From Diphasiastrum complanatum (taxonomy: Eukaryota > Streptophyta > Lycopodiopsida > Lycopodiales > Lycopodiaceae), in the NCBI GenBank assembly GCA_029204225.1, contig CM055113.1:32232954-32296953 (forward strand): a stretch of 64,000 nucleotides of DNA, written 5' to 3'. Made by a program: the position numbers and the translations under genes. This document shows positions 46,057 to 56,772 of the stretch, one piece after another. The notes below the pieces were generated by a model that was given only the letters and a program-made list of their open reading frames with translations, had not been told where the DNA came from and did not search any database. Within the stretch, counting starts at the first letter, position 1, and the number at the start of each line of letters is the position of its first letter.

Positions 46057-47040
46057 ATGGCGACAGATAACGGGTTTGACTTCAGAATGATAGAGTGCCT
46101 TGATGGAACGAGCTATTCTGCATGGAGCTAGAAACTCAAGATCATCCTGAGAGAGAAGAGACTGTGGGAGGTCGTCGACGAAACTGAAGTGGTTGAGCTC
46201 GACGAGGAAGGGATCCCGAAGAACGTGAATCAAGCCGATATTGTAAACCAGAAAAAAGCAAAGGGTTACATGATGTTGTGCATGGCGTTAGGGGATGCAA
46301 CTGTATCACAGGTCCGGGATACTAAAACAGCCAAGGGAGTGTGGTATCTGCTGAGAAAAATGTATGAGACAGTGGGGTTCTCAAGCATTTTAACCTTGCA
46401 CAGGCAGCTAAGCACGCTGAAGATGATGGAAGGGGACCTGATGATGCCCATATTGACAAGATCAAGAGCATCTGGAGACAGATGAGGTGGCACGTGTGAT
46501 ACTAGACAAGAGACAGTTAGTATATACCCTGATCACGAGCTTGCCACAAGTTATGATCCTCTCATTATGACATTGGACAGATTCGAGGAACGGTTGGATC
46601 TTGAATATTTAGCAAGAAGGTTGTTACAGGAAGAAGCCCGGAGAAAGGTAAATCCACCTACAGAAGAGATGGCCATGATATCCAATTTCAAGAAGACATT
46701 TCAAGGAAAGAAAGCAACTAAGCACAAATCAGGGAGGAAACAAGCCCTGGAGCGACAATAAGAAGGTGAGAACCGACAAGAAATGCTTTTATTGTGATCA
46801 ACCTGGACATTTTATTCGGGATTGCCAGAAGAAAAAGGAGGATCAGAAGAGGGGTGAGAGCTCACAGGCCAACCTGGTCGAAGAAGAGAAAACGGAAGAG
46901 CTACCCGAAGTCTATGGATTAATGAAACTGATCAAAGAACAGAGTGGAAGCTCAAGCAATCCATCTGGAGACAACAACAAAAGTGTGGTGAGACTCGATG
47001 GAGATAATCAACAAGATGCAATCTTCACAGACACCTGTTA
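46057..47040 (+). pseudogene. Copia gag with zinc knuckle
   Basis: ATG at 46,057; MATDNGFDFRMIECLDGTSY, a TAG at 46,129, then KLKIILREKRLWEVVDETEV through VRDTKTAKGVWYLLRKMYET. After frame changes a Gln/Lys-rich part leads to the knuckle CFYCDQPGHFIRDC (about 46,784-46,826). It lies after an RT-RNase H segment, which is the wrong order for copia. Confidence 0.88.
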
Positions 47041-47041
47041 G

Positions 47042-47300
47042 TACGTGGATTCTGGAGCAAGTACCCATATGACGTTTGAACAGAAGGGGTTCATCACATA
47101 TGAACTCATGACAAGGAAGAGAGAGATCACAGTTGGAGATCGAGGCAGGGCAGATGTGGTGGGCATCAGGTCAATGGTTGTATGGTTAGGAAAGGGAAGA
47201 GAGTTGATCATACAAGAAGTTCTACATGTGCCAAATTTAGCGAAGAATCTGATCTTGGTTGGGTCACTCACAGACAAGAGAATGGAGGTTTTTTTTTTAA
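47042..47300 (+). pseudogene. Copia protease
   Basis: The active site YVDSGASTHMTFEQ is intact. It is followed by ITVGDRGRADVVGIRSM and VLHVPNLAKNLILVGSLTDK. The frame ends shortly after a run of T at 47,290-47,299, where sequence jumps into the middle of integrase. Confidence 0.85.
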
Positions 47301-47312
47301 AGATAGGGGTGC

Positions 47313-47486
47313 ATGATCAAAAGAAAAAGCCAGGCCTTTGACAGTTTCAAGGCTTTCAAGGCACTGGTTGAGAATCAAACTGGGGGAAGAATCAAGGTGC
47401 TGAGATGTGATAACGGAAGCGAGTATGGCAGCAAGGAATTCGATTATTTCTGCAGCTTGAATGGGATCAAGAGAGAATTCACCATG
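47313..47486 (+). pseudogene. Copia integrase core fragment
   Basis: KSQAFDSFKAFKALVENQTG and RIKVLRCDNGSEYGSKEF carry the second catalytic Asp. The zinc-binding N-terminus and the first Asp are deleted. The fragment stops at FTMP, before the catalytic Glu. Confidence 0.85.
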
Positions 47487-47762
47487 CCCTTCCATTTCTT
47501 CGCCCATAGCGGATTGCCATTGCAACTTGTCCTCACTGGCACATGCTTCCTTGTAGCTCCTCGACTCCACGTAGTGCTTCTCTGCTAGCATAACCATGTC
47601 CTTCAATCTCTGTGGGACTCTTCTCGCTCTGGTGGATCGTCTCAGTTCTGGCTCCTCTTTCGGGACTGTCTCCTCTGCATGGTCATCTCTATCTTCTGAG
47701 GTTGATCTGTCGCCTTCTTGTAATGCCCGTGATGTTCCGTTTGAGCGCAGCCAGAGAGTTTC
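47487..47762 (-). pseudogene. Inverted copia integrase-RT linker
   Basis: Readable only on the minus strand: GTSRALQEGDRSTSEDRDDH, RRSTRARRVPQRLKDMVMLA and DKLQWQSAMGEEME. In copia the LR/RRSTR..P.RL..Y and W..AM..EM block lies between integrase and RT. Here that block has been flipped in place between an integrase fragment and the RT. Confidence 0.88.
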
Positions 47763-48835
47763 GAAGAAAAGGGAGACAAGGTCTGCAGGTTGAAGAAAGC
47801 CATATATGGGCTTAAGCAAGCCTCGAGAGTATGGTACGAGAGGATAGAATCCTACTTCATAGAAAAGGGGTTCAAGAGATGTGCTTCAGACAACAGTGTC
47901 TTCTACAAGGAGGAATAGGGGAGAACTTTAGTTATAGCATTGTACGTGGATGACATGATCAATTGATGAAGGCATGCAAGGGAGATCTTAGTCATGAATT
48001 CGAGATGAAAGATCTGGGGGAGTTGCACTACTGCTTAGGGATACATGTGAGAAGGAACAGGGATTCCAGAGGAATGTGGCTATCACAGGAAAGATATATC
48101 AATGATATAATCAAAAGGTATGGAATGTCGAAATCAAATGCACTAGGAACACCTTTGGATCCGGGAACGAGATTGAGCACAAAGATGTCTGTGTTGAGCA
48201 ATGAGGAAAGAGGGCAGATGGATAAATGTCCATACAGGAGCATGATAGGATCGATAATGTATGTGATGTTATGTGCCCGACTTGATGTAGCAACAGATGT
48301 GGGACAACTGAGCAGATTCTGTGAGAACCCTGGGATCGAACACTGGAGAGCATGCAAACGGGTGATCAGATATCTGAAGGGCATGACCAATCACACCTTA
48401 CACTACAACAACTCGGGAGGGGAGATATTAGGACATGCGGACTCAGACTGGGGAGGGGATGTCAATGATCGAAAATCGACCAGCGGGTATGTGTTCATTA
48501 TGAATGCTGCTGCCATAAGCTGGGGAAGTATCAAACAGAAATCGATGGCTTTGTCATCGACAGAGGCAGAATACATCAGCTTGTGTCAGGGAGCAAAGGA
48601 GTACGTCTGGATGAAGAACTTTTTCAGAGAAATTGGCATAGACACGAAGGGAATGGTCATGAAGAATGACAACCAAGGATGTATTTTCTTGTGCAAGAAT
48701 GGAGGTTTCCACAAGAGAAGCAAACATATCAGAATGCAGTACCATTTCGTCAAGGATCTGGTACAGAAGAATGAAATAAGCCTAAAATATTGTCCCACCA
48801 AGGACATGGCTGCTGACATGATAACAAGGCTTTGA
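47763..48835 (+). pseudogene. Copia RT end and RNase H, downstream copy
   Basis: AIYGLKQASRVWYERIES, ALYVDDMI (about 47,940-47,960), then from 47,963 an open frame of 290 codons. It contains LGELHYCLGIHVRRNRDSRG, GHADSDWGGDVNDRKSTSGY, ALSSTEAEYISLCQGAKEYV and HIRMQYHFVKDLV, ending CPTKDMAADMITRL. This part of RNase H and the C-terminus looks complete. Confidence 0.9.
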
Positions 48836-48911
48836 GCAAAGATAGATTTGTAATGTTGAGAGATAAGATAGGATTACATACAGTTGCTCCACCATGAATT
48901 GAGTTGGGGAT

Positions 48912-49225
48912 TGATAAGGATCTTTCTAGATAGATTACAATTCACGGTGGAGCACTACGGCCATAGTCAGTAGCGGTTAGTTAAAAGCGGTTTCTTGTCA
49001 TGTGAAGCGGAAGCCCTAGAATAGAAAGTTCTTGGCACGTAACTAAGTAGCATATATGTACGTGTTATGTTTTTGTAATACATGCAAGATTTTTGTGAAT
49101 GCTCTATGCTTTTGTGTCTTCTGTGGATTGATTCTCTTGAGTGCTGTGAATTATCTTGATCTTGCTTTATCATTTGCAAACACACTTGTCAATTGATTTG
49201 TTGCAACAGCGAAGATAATCCATCA
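48912..49225 (+). repeat. Copia 3' LTR (314 bp)
   Basis: Pairs with 44,638-44,951. It is followed by the target duplication TTAGC and X-unit sequence. Confidence 0.95.
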
Positions 49226-49230
49226 TTAGC

Positions 49231-51110
49231 AAAGATAAGCTAATTTTGTAATCAGTAATTTGCCATTCTTTGAATCTGATAGTGCAACCCAACTGGCATG
49301 CAATCATCTTTTCTAATCTGCAATCCAGCAATGCTGTTCTGATGCAGAATCGTCAGAAGCGAAGCATCGGGCAAGCAAGCCTAGAGCTGGCGCCAAAAGG
49401 TGGATTAGAGATAGTTGTGGAGAAAAAGGACACCCAAATCTCTGTATATACTTATGTGCTTTGTTTTCTACGAAGATATGATAAGATTTGTTCTGATAAG
49501 ATTTGTTCATCACACTCAGTGTTTTTCGTTACAGCTTGTCTGTTGTGAGTATCTGATAGGATTAAGTTTTTTATCTAATTTTAAACAGGTTGCTTCATGC
49601 TTGAATAATGTAGGATGTTCGTGCATCAATGACTTGGATGGGTGCAGCAAGGCTTTTCATGTGTGGTCTCTATTGCTAATGCAGGTGACATAGATTTGAA
49701 TCGCATGAGTGCAGGTGGAACAATTTCCTAGATGAAAAAAAAAGAAGCTTTTTCCTAGTTGCAATTGAACACAACTAGCAGATCTAGTTGTGCGTGCTGT
49801 GTGCATAAAAGAAATCAGGAGAGATCTCAAAATGCGCTGGATTAAGCAATTCTGGACAAGCCAGCATGAAGTAAAACAACAACCATTGAGCATAATGTCC
49901 AATATTGTTACACACTCAACCAAAAGAAAGGCAGGTATCTACGCATCAGACGTCGCCGGATAACACAATCACAATCACGTAATACAAAACCATAATGTTT
50001 ATCATATTATCATAGCAGCAACATCATTACGATTAAGTAATCCGATCACAACTATGTGATCCAACAGCATCGCACTAGTCTTAACAACGGCATTCACTAA
50101 ACTATTATAACAAGCTTCTTCGTCATTTATAGCACAAATGACATGAGGAAGCATATGCCGATTTCATAGAATAAGATGCAGATAACTATGAATCCTATTC
50201 CCAACATCCAGTCCCCTGACCAGGCACAGTGACGCTCTTGATAGGGTTAGCTTCGACAACACCCAGCCACTTTTCATGCTTATCGTAGAAGCTGACAATG
50301 AATTTATCGTGTTCCATCGTGAACTGGAAGCTAACCGTGTTATTGTGTAGCTCATGCAGGTTGTCGGTGTACAATGTGCCGGTAATCGTCTCCAGTACAG
50401 CAGAACTAGTGTCAACTATGGCAGAGCCTGCAAAAGTTTTGCTCTCGTCATGTATTTTGAGAGCCAGGAGCTTGATGCCGCTCCCCGCCTCTCCATGGAC
50501 ATGACCCTGATAAAGGTACTTTTTGCTTACTTGGTCTTGCGCCATGCTTGAAATTAAAGTTGAATGGGTTTGAGGGATGAGCTTCAAGCGAGAGTAGTAG
50601 CAGTACCGACGACTCCTGAGAGACCAGCGAGTGAGTGTGAGAGTTGTCACTCCTGAGATGAGACGAGTGAGTGAATGAGTGAGTGAGTTCAGGCTATAAA
50701 CTGCGTGAAGCCAAAACTTTATTCACGAAGATATACTTAGATGCTACACTAACCAGAACAAACTCTATTAAGTAAGAATAAACACGCTTGGAAGAAAGTA
50801 GATGCTAGATGAAAATCGCAGGCTTTAACTAGGATAGCTTCAAATGCCCTTCCACTCTTGTCTCTTACGTGCATCAATAATGAACCAAAGCTAAAATCTA
50901 CACTCACAATTTGCTCTCTTTTTTCAATGAGGATTTTAAAAAATACTAAGTACACACACACAATTGAGATATTTTGTAACATATTTTTGAAACTAGAAAG
51001 TTGCACTAGATACAAAAACACATGTTATATGCTATCTTGTTTTTCATTAAGTTTTGCATTTGTAACATCAAATGATACACAAACATTTTCACAAATTCAC
51101 ACACACACAC
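49231..51110 (-). repeat. X unit copy 4, main part
   Basis: Reverse complement of 6.84-8.87 kb. From right to left it holds repeat E (51,110-50,985), a short conserved coding-like piece (VDFSFGSLLMHVRDKSGRAF, about 50,850-50,910), the X leader, the X frame (50,545-50,195) and the 3' flank. Confidence 0.88.
50195..50545 (-). CDS. Unrecognised 116-aa protein X, copy 2
   Basis: ATG at 50,545 to TAG at 50,195, 116 residues, no interruption. It differs from copy 1 in six bases. One is silent (GCA/GCG Ala). Five change the protein: Val to Gly in the HGEA.SG region, Asn to Thr in DESK.F, and Lys to Gln, Lys to Thr and Thr to Met within one eight-residue stretch (FQFTMEHD here). No signal peptide or membrane helix. 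No family recognised. Being uninterrupted in two diverged copies is the main argument that it is or was a real protein. Confidence 0.6.
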   Translation of the reverse strand: MAQDQVSKKYLYQGHVHGEAGSGIKLLALKIHDESKTFAGSAIVDTSSAVLETITGTLYTDNLHELHNNTVSFQFTMEHDKFIVSFYDKHEKWLGVVEANPIKSVTVPGQGTGCWE

Positions 51111-51131
51111 AATAAAACCAAAACAAAAACA

Positions 51132-51133
<2 letters not shown>

Positions 51134-51200
<67 letters not shown>
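51134..51200. repeat. (CT)n microsatellite
   Basis: A pure CT run; a CA run at about 51,099-51,110 precedes it and a further CA run lies at about 51,359-51,386. Confidence 0.95.
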
Positions 51201-51202
<2 letters not shown>

Positions 51203-51355
51203 AATATATATATATGTCTCAATAAATTCAATTGTTCCCAACCAAAAGGAAATGATTTTCAGTTTCATGCAAATTAGCATTAATTTACATGCAAAAAAAT
51301 TACATACAATCTCTCTTTCTCTCCTTTTCTCTCTCTCTCTTAAATAATTTCACAA

Positions 51356-51386
<31 letters not shown>

Positions 51387-53478
51387 AATGCATCTCTCTA
51401 ATACTATATCTTTTCTTATACACATTAACTCTCTTTCCCTCACAATTACTCTTTCTCTTTTCTCAAAACCAAAAATCAAAATAGACCATAATTGTTTTAT
51501 TCTCATAAAACAAAAACAAACCACATTTCATTCAACATATCACTAATGACTGCTAGCCTAACAACTTACAAAATTCATTAAAATCCCCTTGGAACAAGAG
51601 CTTTATCCTTTATTGACCAATTTTAACTTTATTGTCAAGTAAAAATGAGGAACTAAGGGATTTCTATTTGTTCGTACATAAAGAATGTATGACATTACCA
51701 CATTTGCCTATTATCATATAAAAGCCCAAAAGAATTCTTCCAACTCAATCTCTTCATGTCCACAATCAAACTTTTTCTTTTGTCGTTGTTGTATCTTTCA
51801 TGGCTCCAGTAATGCTAGATTTGCCCTTTTGTCAACCCGACACCTGTATATCAAAGAAACCTCTCTTGAGTATACATCTGCAGCCTTATCTCTAATTGCT
51901 CCATTTGTTGAAATGTTTGAAATATTGATGGAAGATAGTTGGCCATGGTTGTCTCTCTCTTGGAGAACGATAAACCTTTTATATTACACATTTCATAGAT
52001 TTTGTGCAATTCTATAATGACTAGGCTACCACAATCTCACTCGTTGTCACCGTCGCCATTAGCTTTTGATGATCAGCTTATTAATAACGAAGCTATAGGA
52101 GATATTTGGGTAGAATTAGAGAGAGACGCATTTGGTTTGGGAGATTGTGTCACATGATGATGCGGCAAATGATAACGATGAACCACCAAATGAATAAGTG
52201 AGACAGTACAATGTATTTCAACTAATTGTAATATTAATCATATTGCTCACAGTTGACATCAAACAAGAAGTGTGGACACAAATTGTGGTCAACGTCTTTT
52301 TGTGATACATAAATTTCTTTATTCACTTGTGCATATGGCAACCAATGTTGATATAAAATGGAGTTCAATGTGTTGATAGGTAACAAATTTCAAAAGTGAG
52401 ATCCATTTACACTCTGTAACATATCATGGGTTATATCGAGGGGCCTTTTAAATTTTTCATCAATCACGGTTTTACCCTAGGTTAGCAGAATGTCCTAGAA
52501 TGCCTCTTGGCCACATTGACCCTCTCTATAACCCTCTTTATATCCTTCTTTATATGACCCTCTATAACCCTCTATATAAATGTTTGAAAAACAAGTTAGA
52601 ATTTGGTAGGCTTATACCGAGGCCAAAAACCGGATCCGAGGCTCGAGCTTTCCGCCCCCCACGCACGACTCATTTTGAAAACTCTCTTTCAAAAAAACGA
52701 TAAAAAAAGCCTTGGAAATCGCCCGTCCACTTCTAGTGCATGCCAAACAAAAACAAAGTCCTGAAAATTTGCCACGCATGGTAGTATGTTCTGTAAAATT
52801 TCCTGGAAATTTGCCATGCGGCAAATTTCTAGCCAGCATGGCAGTGCCACTCATATTTAAAATTCAAATTAACCTTCCATCTCCCCTTACCAGATTTTGT
52901 GCCGACGACGCAAAATTTTGTTGGCGTGGCAATGTCACACGTCCATTGCCATGGACTTTGCCACACGATGGCCACAAACATTGCCATGCAAGGGCTGACG
53001 GGTCAAATCTCAAGTCAACATCTTATGTGCGTGGCAATTTCTGTGCCAATGGGCTTATATTTGTAGTTTTATATCTGACTTTCATTGTCAAACAGTTAAA
53101 TTGAACTATCACTGTCAAATAGTTATTTGACTATCATTGTTGAATAGTTATTTGACGATATACGTAAACTTATTTTTTCAACAGGTCCCTCATCACTCAA
53201 GGAAGCAATAAAGATTGAAACAGAAGTCTATCAGAGTCTGAAGAGTGTAATGAAGAAAAGATATGGTCTAGTAGTTCTGAAGCATAGAGGAGGTGCAAGA
53301 GCACCCTGAGCTGAAAGGTCACACCAACTTTGCAGTGTCCACTACCACCTGCGGAAAGTCATGGCCACCACACACATAAACATATCTACACACCACCAAA
53401 GGGACAAGCCATTCCCACTTAGTTAACAACATCCAGAGGCTGCCAAGCCAGTTATGATAGGAAGCAAGTTGAGTGTGG
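51387..53478. other. Stretch without recognised genes
   Basis: AT-rich to about 52,600. From 52,740 to 53,010 the phrase 'ttgccatg' or close variants recur many times in both orientations, giving a short-inverted-repeat texture. No element end or gene recognised. Confidence 0.45.
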
Positions 53479-53483
53479 TTGAG

Positions 53484-53946
53484 TGTTACAACTCCCTAGG
53501 ATCATTGACTGCCTTGAAGGTTCCGCACACCCCATACCAGTGACAATGCACCGTAACCACCCAACCATAGGGTCACAACCGACCCACCCCCATGCCCTGG
53601 AGCAGTCGTCATGCCCGGTCAAGCCTCCTATGATAACTAGCATCCCATACCACCAGCCATTGCACTCGGCTCTCCCTAGAACACATCTCCTGGCCTGGAG
53701 ATACATCCTGGCTAATGCATGTGCTCTCCATCCACCAACTCCTGGGCAGATTGAGTGAATGGAAAGAGGGAAACCCCACCACTATATAGGCATAGCAGAG
53801 TGGGTCCCATCAAGCATGGTCCTGTCGGCGACACATGACCACCTAGGATGGTAATGCATGGCATCTAAACGTGTCGATAACTCCAGTCCCGCGCCATGCC
53901 CCTTGTGAGGCTATCACTGAAGGGTGTTCCGTTATGCTACATAACA
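53484..53946 (-). repeat. Gypsy 3' LTR (463 bp)
   Basis: Pairs with 57,732-58,177. It contains a TATA motif (minus strand of 'ccactatataggc', about 53,778-53,790). Confidence 0.95.
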
Positions 53947-53958
53947 TTCCCCCCCCAT
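53947..53958 (-). other. Gypsy polypurine tract
   Basis: Minus strand 'atgggggggggaa'-like G-run directly adjoins the 3' LTR. Confidence 0.8.
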
Positions 53959-53959
53959 A

Positions 53960-54466
53960 AAAACTTCCTTCTATGGGAAGAAACCTAAGTCTTAAATCAT
54001 CCTCCTTCTCCCAAGTGTCTTCATCATCTAACATACCTTTCCAACGAATCAGATGTTCAGAAATCGAACGATCTCTCAGTTGATGTCGTCGAGTATCCAT
54101 GATCCTTTCTGGTTCATGGGGTACAAAAGCAGTCAAATCTTCCAATAGAACTAAATCATCTATAGGAATCAGGTCATCTTTCCCACCAAGTTGTTCTTTT
54201 AAACGACTAACATGGAATACAGGATGAACCTTAGTTCCAATAGGGAGTTCTAGTCTATAAGCAGCCTTACCAATCTTGTTAAGCACTTTGAAAGGACCGC
54301 TAAAATGTGGAGATAACTTCGGACATTTTCCCGTTTGAAGTGTCTTAGAGTCCTTAGGGATTCTAAGATACACCCAATCACCAATCTCAAACTCTCGAGG
54401 AGCGTGACTTCGGTTGGCATAGAATTGGGCTCTATCTTGAGCCAATCTAATGCTTTCCCTAGCCAC
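53960..54466 (-). pseudogene. Gypsy integrase C-terminal part with chromodomain
   Basis: The GPY/F region: GDWVYLRIPKDSKTLQTGKC, LSPHFSGPFKVLNKIGKAAY, LELP and VHPVFHVSRLK. A chromodomain-like end follows: ERIMDTRRHQLRDRSISEHL, then IRWKGM and DEDTWEKEDDLRL. Chromodomains steer these elements to chromatin. The upstream boundary is a TAG at 54,467-54,469, at a place where Gln is plausible. Confidence 0.88.
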
Positions 54467-55504
54467 CTACAATATTTCCTGCATATCATGCAATAAATCC
54501 ACTACAGCTTGAACCTTGAGACCTTTGAGTCCAACGGAGATAGGGGAACGAGGCTGAAAGCCATACAAGAGCATAAAAGGACTAAAATCAGTGGTAGAAT
54601 GCTTCATACTATTGTATCCGAACTCACCCATTGGGAGATACTTTTCCCAGTCTAATTGTCGCCTGGAAACATATGTACGAAGCATATCTTCCATCGACTA
54701 GCTGACACGTTCAGTCTGACCATCGGTTTCTGGGTGATCAATAGACGATAGACTTAAACTAGTTTCCAGTCTTTCAAAGACCGCCTACCAAAATTTGCCA
54801 GTGAACTTGGAATCACGATCACTAACAATATTGTTCGGCAAACCATACAACCTGAACAACTTTTCAACGAAAAGTTGAGCAAGTTCAGAAGCTTTGACAA
54901 TAGCTTTTGTTGGAATAAACTGTGCCATTTTGGTTAGCCTGTCAACTACTACCCAAATAGCATCGTGACCCTTCCATGACTTGGGAAGTCCAACCACAAA
55001 ATCCATGGAAATACTTTCCCATTTCTTGTTGGGAATTTCCAATGGATGCAACAGACCAGTTGCTTTGAGTCTTTGTGCTTTATTTACTTGGCATTGTTCA
55101 CACTTTTGAACGTATGCCTCGATGAGACCTTTCATTTTTGGCCAATAAAATTCTCTCTTAACAAGGTCAAGCGTCCTCTGTATACCAGGGTGTCCCGAGC
55201 TGGGGCTATGGTGGCACTCGTGCAAGATTTGGGCCCTAATGTCTGTGATATCTGGCACACAGACTTTTCCTCTACGGAAAAGCAAACCATTCCGAATGGA
55301 ATAATCATCAAGTATCTTCCCTTTGCGAGATTTCTTGGAATCCTGCTTTGCAAGATTGTCTCTCCTTAAAGAGCTTCTTGCCAGGACATCTTGCCAAATA
55401 TGACCGAAAAACTCGTCGATCCGACAAAGATCTCGCAGAGAAAGATACAACTCAAATTGGAACTCAACAAAGCATAACTGATTAACTTCTCCAATCTGGC
55501 TCAA
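54467..55504 (-). pseudogene. Gypsy integrase, zinc-binding and catalytic core
   Basis: HECHHSPSSGHPGIQRTLDL and CEQCQVNKA give the HHCC domain. SMDFVVGLP and VSDRDSKFTGKFW give the catalytic Asps, and TDGQTER (about 54,715) the Glu. Stops: TAG at 54,785-54,787, where the paralogue at 5,777 has CAG, and TAG at 54,698-54,700. It supplies the HHCC part deleted from the fragment at 5 kb. Confidence 0.9.
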
Positions 55505-56256
55505 AGCATCAGCAACACAATTTGACGTACCTTGGCGGTACTTAATATCGAATTCGAACTCTGGAATGAGTTTCGACCAGCGGGCCTAATACTTAAGAGA
55601 TTCATGATCTATCATTACCATGAGTTTGGATCCATACAAATAATGTCTCCAAATCTTTAACGCATGGATGACAACAAAAAGTTCCTTCTCATAAGTAGAA
55701 TATCTACTTTGAGCTGGGTCCAACTTCTTGCTCTCGAAAGCCACAGGTCTACCATCTTGAACATTGTTTTAGTAATTTTGGGACAATTCCAAGTTCCATT
55801 CTTTTCTTTTCTGAGGTCTTATGCTCAAAATTAAGTTCAATTGCACAAACTTGACAATCACCTATGCCTGAACTTAAGTTCGAGCATATGATCCTTTGCT
55901 CGAACTTAAGTTCAAGCACACAAGCATGTACTAGAGAGAATAGAGAGAAAAATTGATTTGTTCCAAAATCAAGAAATTCACCTCATCTTACTAAAACAGT
56001 GTTCTTGGTAAAGGACTGCGCCTATCGCATAGTCACTAGCATCTGTTTCCACTGAGAAAGATCCGCTAGGGTCCACTATGTGTAAGATAGGGGCTGTAGA
56101 CACCAACATCTTCAAAGCTTCAAAGCTTTGATTAAGTTCATCAGTCCAAACAACAAGAGGACTGATCTTCGAACGCCTTCCGGCCTTCTTCTTATTATCC
56201 TTTTTAGTTTTCCGTTTGGCTTTCTTCACTCCCTTAAGAAGATTCGTTAGAGGCAA
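55505..56256 (-). pseudogene. Gypsy RT connection and RNase H, split by an insertion
   Basis: On the minus strand: LPLTNLLKG, KAGRRSKISPLVVWTDELNQ, ILHIVDPSGSF and VETDASDYAIGAVLY (first RNase H Asp). A 243-bp insertion follows at 56,002. Then come RPVAFESKKLDPAQSRYSTY, WRHYLYG and RQGTSNCVADALSQIG. A 29-base deletion near 55,588 relative to the 5-kb paralogue produces a TAG. Confidence 0.85.
55760..56002. mobile_element. 243-bp MITE-like insertion
   Basis: It interrupts RNase H coding that is continuous in the paralogue at 5,180-5,200. The ends form inverted repeats: aacattgttttagtaa on the left and its complement with one mismatch on the right (ttactaaaacagtgtt). The direct repeat TCTTG flanks it at 55,755-55,759 and 56,003-56,007. 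Inside are two copies of 'gaacttaagttc', itself palindromic. No coding capacity. The superfamily is uncertain. Confidence 0.8.
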
Positions 56257-56772
56257 TGCAACTAAGGCATAGTGTTTAATGAATTTATGGAAAAATCATG
56301 TGAAGCCTAGAAAAGATTTTACTTTCCTAATGGTTTTCAGGATAGGCTAGTCACGAACTTTTTGGACCTTATCATAGTCGATCTCAAAACCTCGATCGGA
56401 AATGATATGTCCCAAATACTTGAGTCGAGTTTGAAAGAACTCACATTTAGACTCCTTAGCATAAAGCTTTGTCTGTCTTAGATTATCTAAGACTATACGC
56501 AAATGTGCTTCGTGCTCTTCAAGAGTCTAACTGTAGATCAGGATGTCATCTAAAAATACCACGAGAAACTTCCCCAGATATGGACGAAGAATATCATTCA
56601 TCATCTGCTGGAAGGTTGTCAGGGCATTAGTTAGACCAAAGTGTAAAACTAAACATTCGTAATGGCCATACCTAGTACGAAAGCCAGTTTTGGAACCATC
56701 CCCCTCGTGTATTCTAATTTGATGGTACCCTAACCTAAGGTCCAATTTGATGAAATATTTAGCACCATTCAA
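56257..56772 (-). pseudogene. Gypsy reverse transcriptase
   Basis: NGAKYFIKLDLRLGYHQIRI, KTGFRTRYGHYE, GLTNALTTFQQMMNDILRPY and the catalytic FLDDILIYS (about 56,528-56,556). A TAG follows at 56,527-56,529. Reading continues LEEHEAHLRIVLDNLRQTKL, KCEFFQTRLKYLGHIISDRG with further stops. The RT N-terminus (before NGAKYF) is missing: gag sequence is joined directly at about 56,770. Confidence 0.9.

Larger units (their letters stand above)
44638..49225 (+). mobile_element. Copia element with intact LTRs and scrambled interior
   Basis: LTRs of 314 bases each at 44,638-44,951 and 48,912-49,225, with ends TGATAAGG and ATCCATCA. The 5-base target duplication TTAGC lies at 44,633-44,637 and 49,226-49,230. 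The two LTRs differ at roughly 16 positions by eye. The interior order is RT-RNase H, gag, protease, integrase piece, inverted linker, RT-RNase H, instead of gag-protease-integrase-RT-RNase H. No normal primer site follows the 5' LTR. Non-autonomous in its present form. Confidence 0.93.

Noticed and set aside
51006-51203. Open frames of alternating Glu-Arg or Ser-Leu over the CT repeats
   Set aside because: They are mechanical translations of the (CT)n/(GA)n microsatellite and carry no coding signal.
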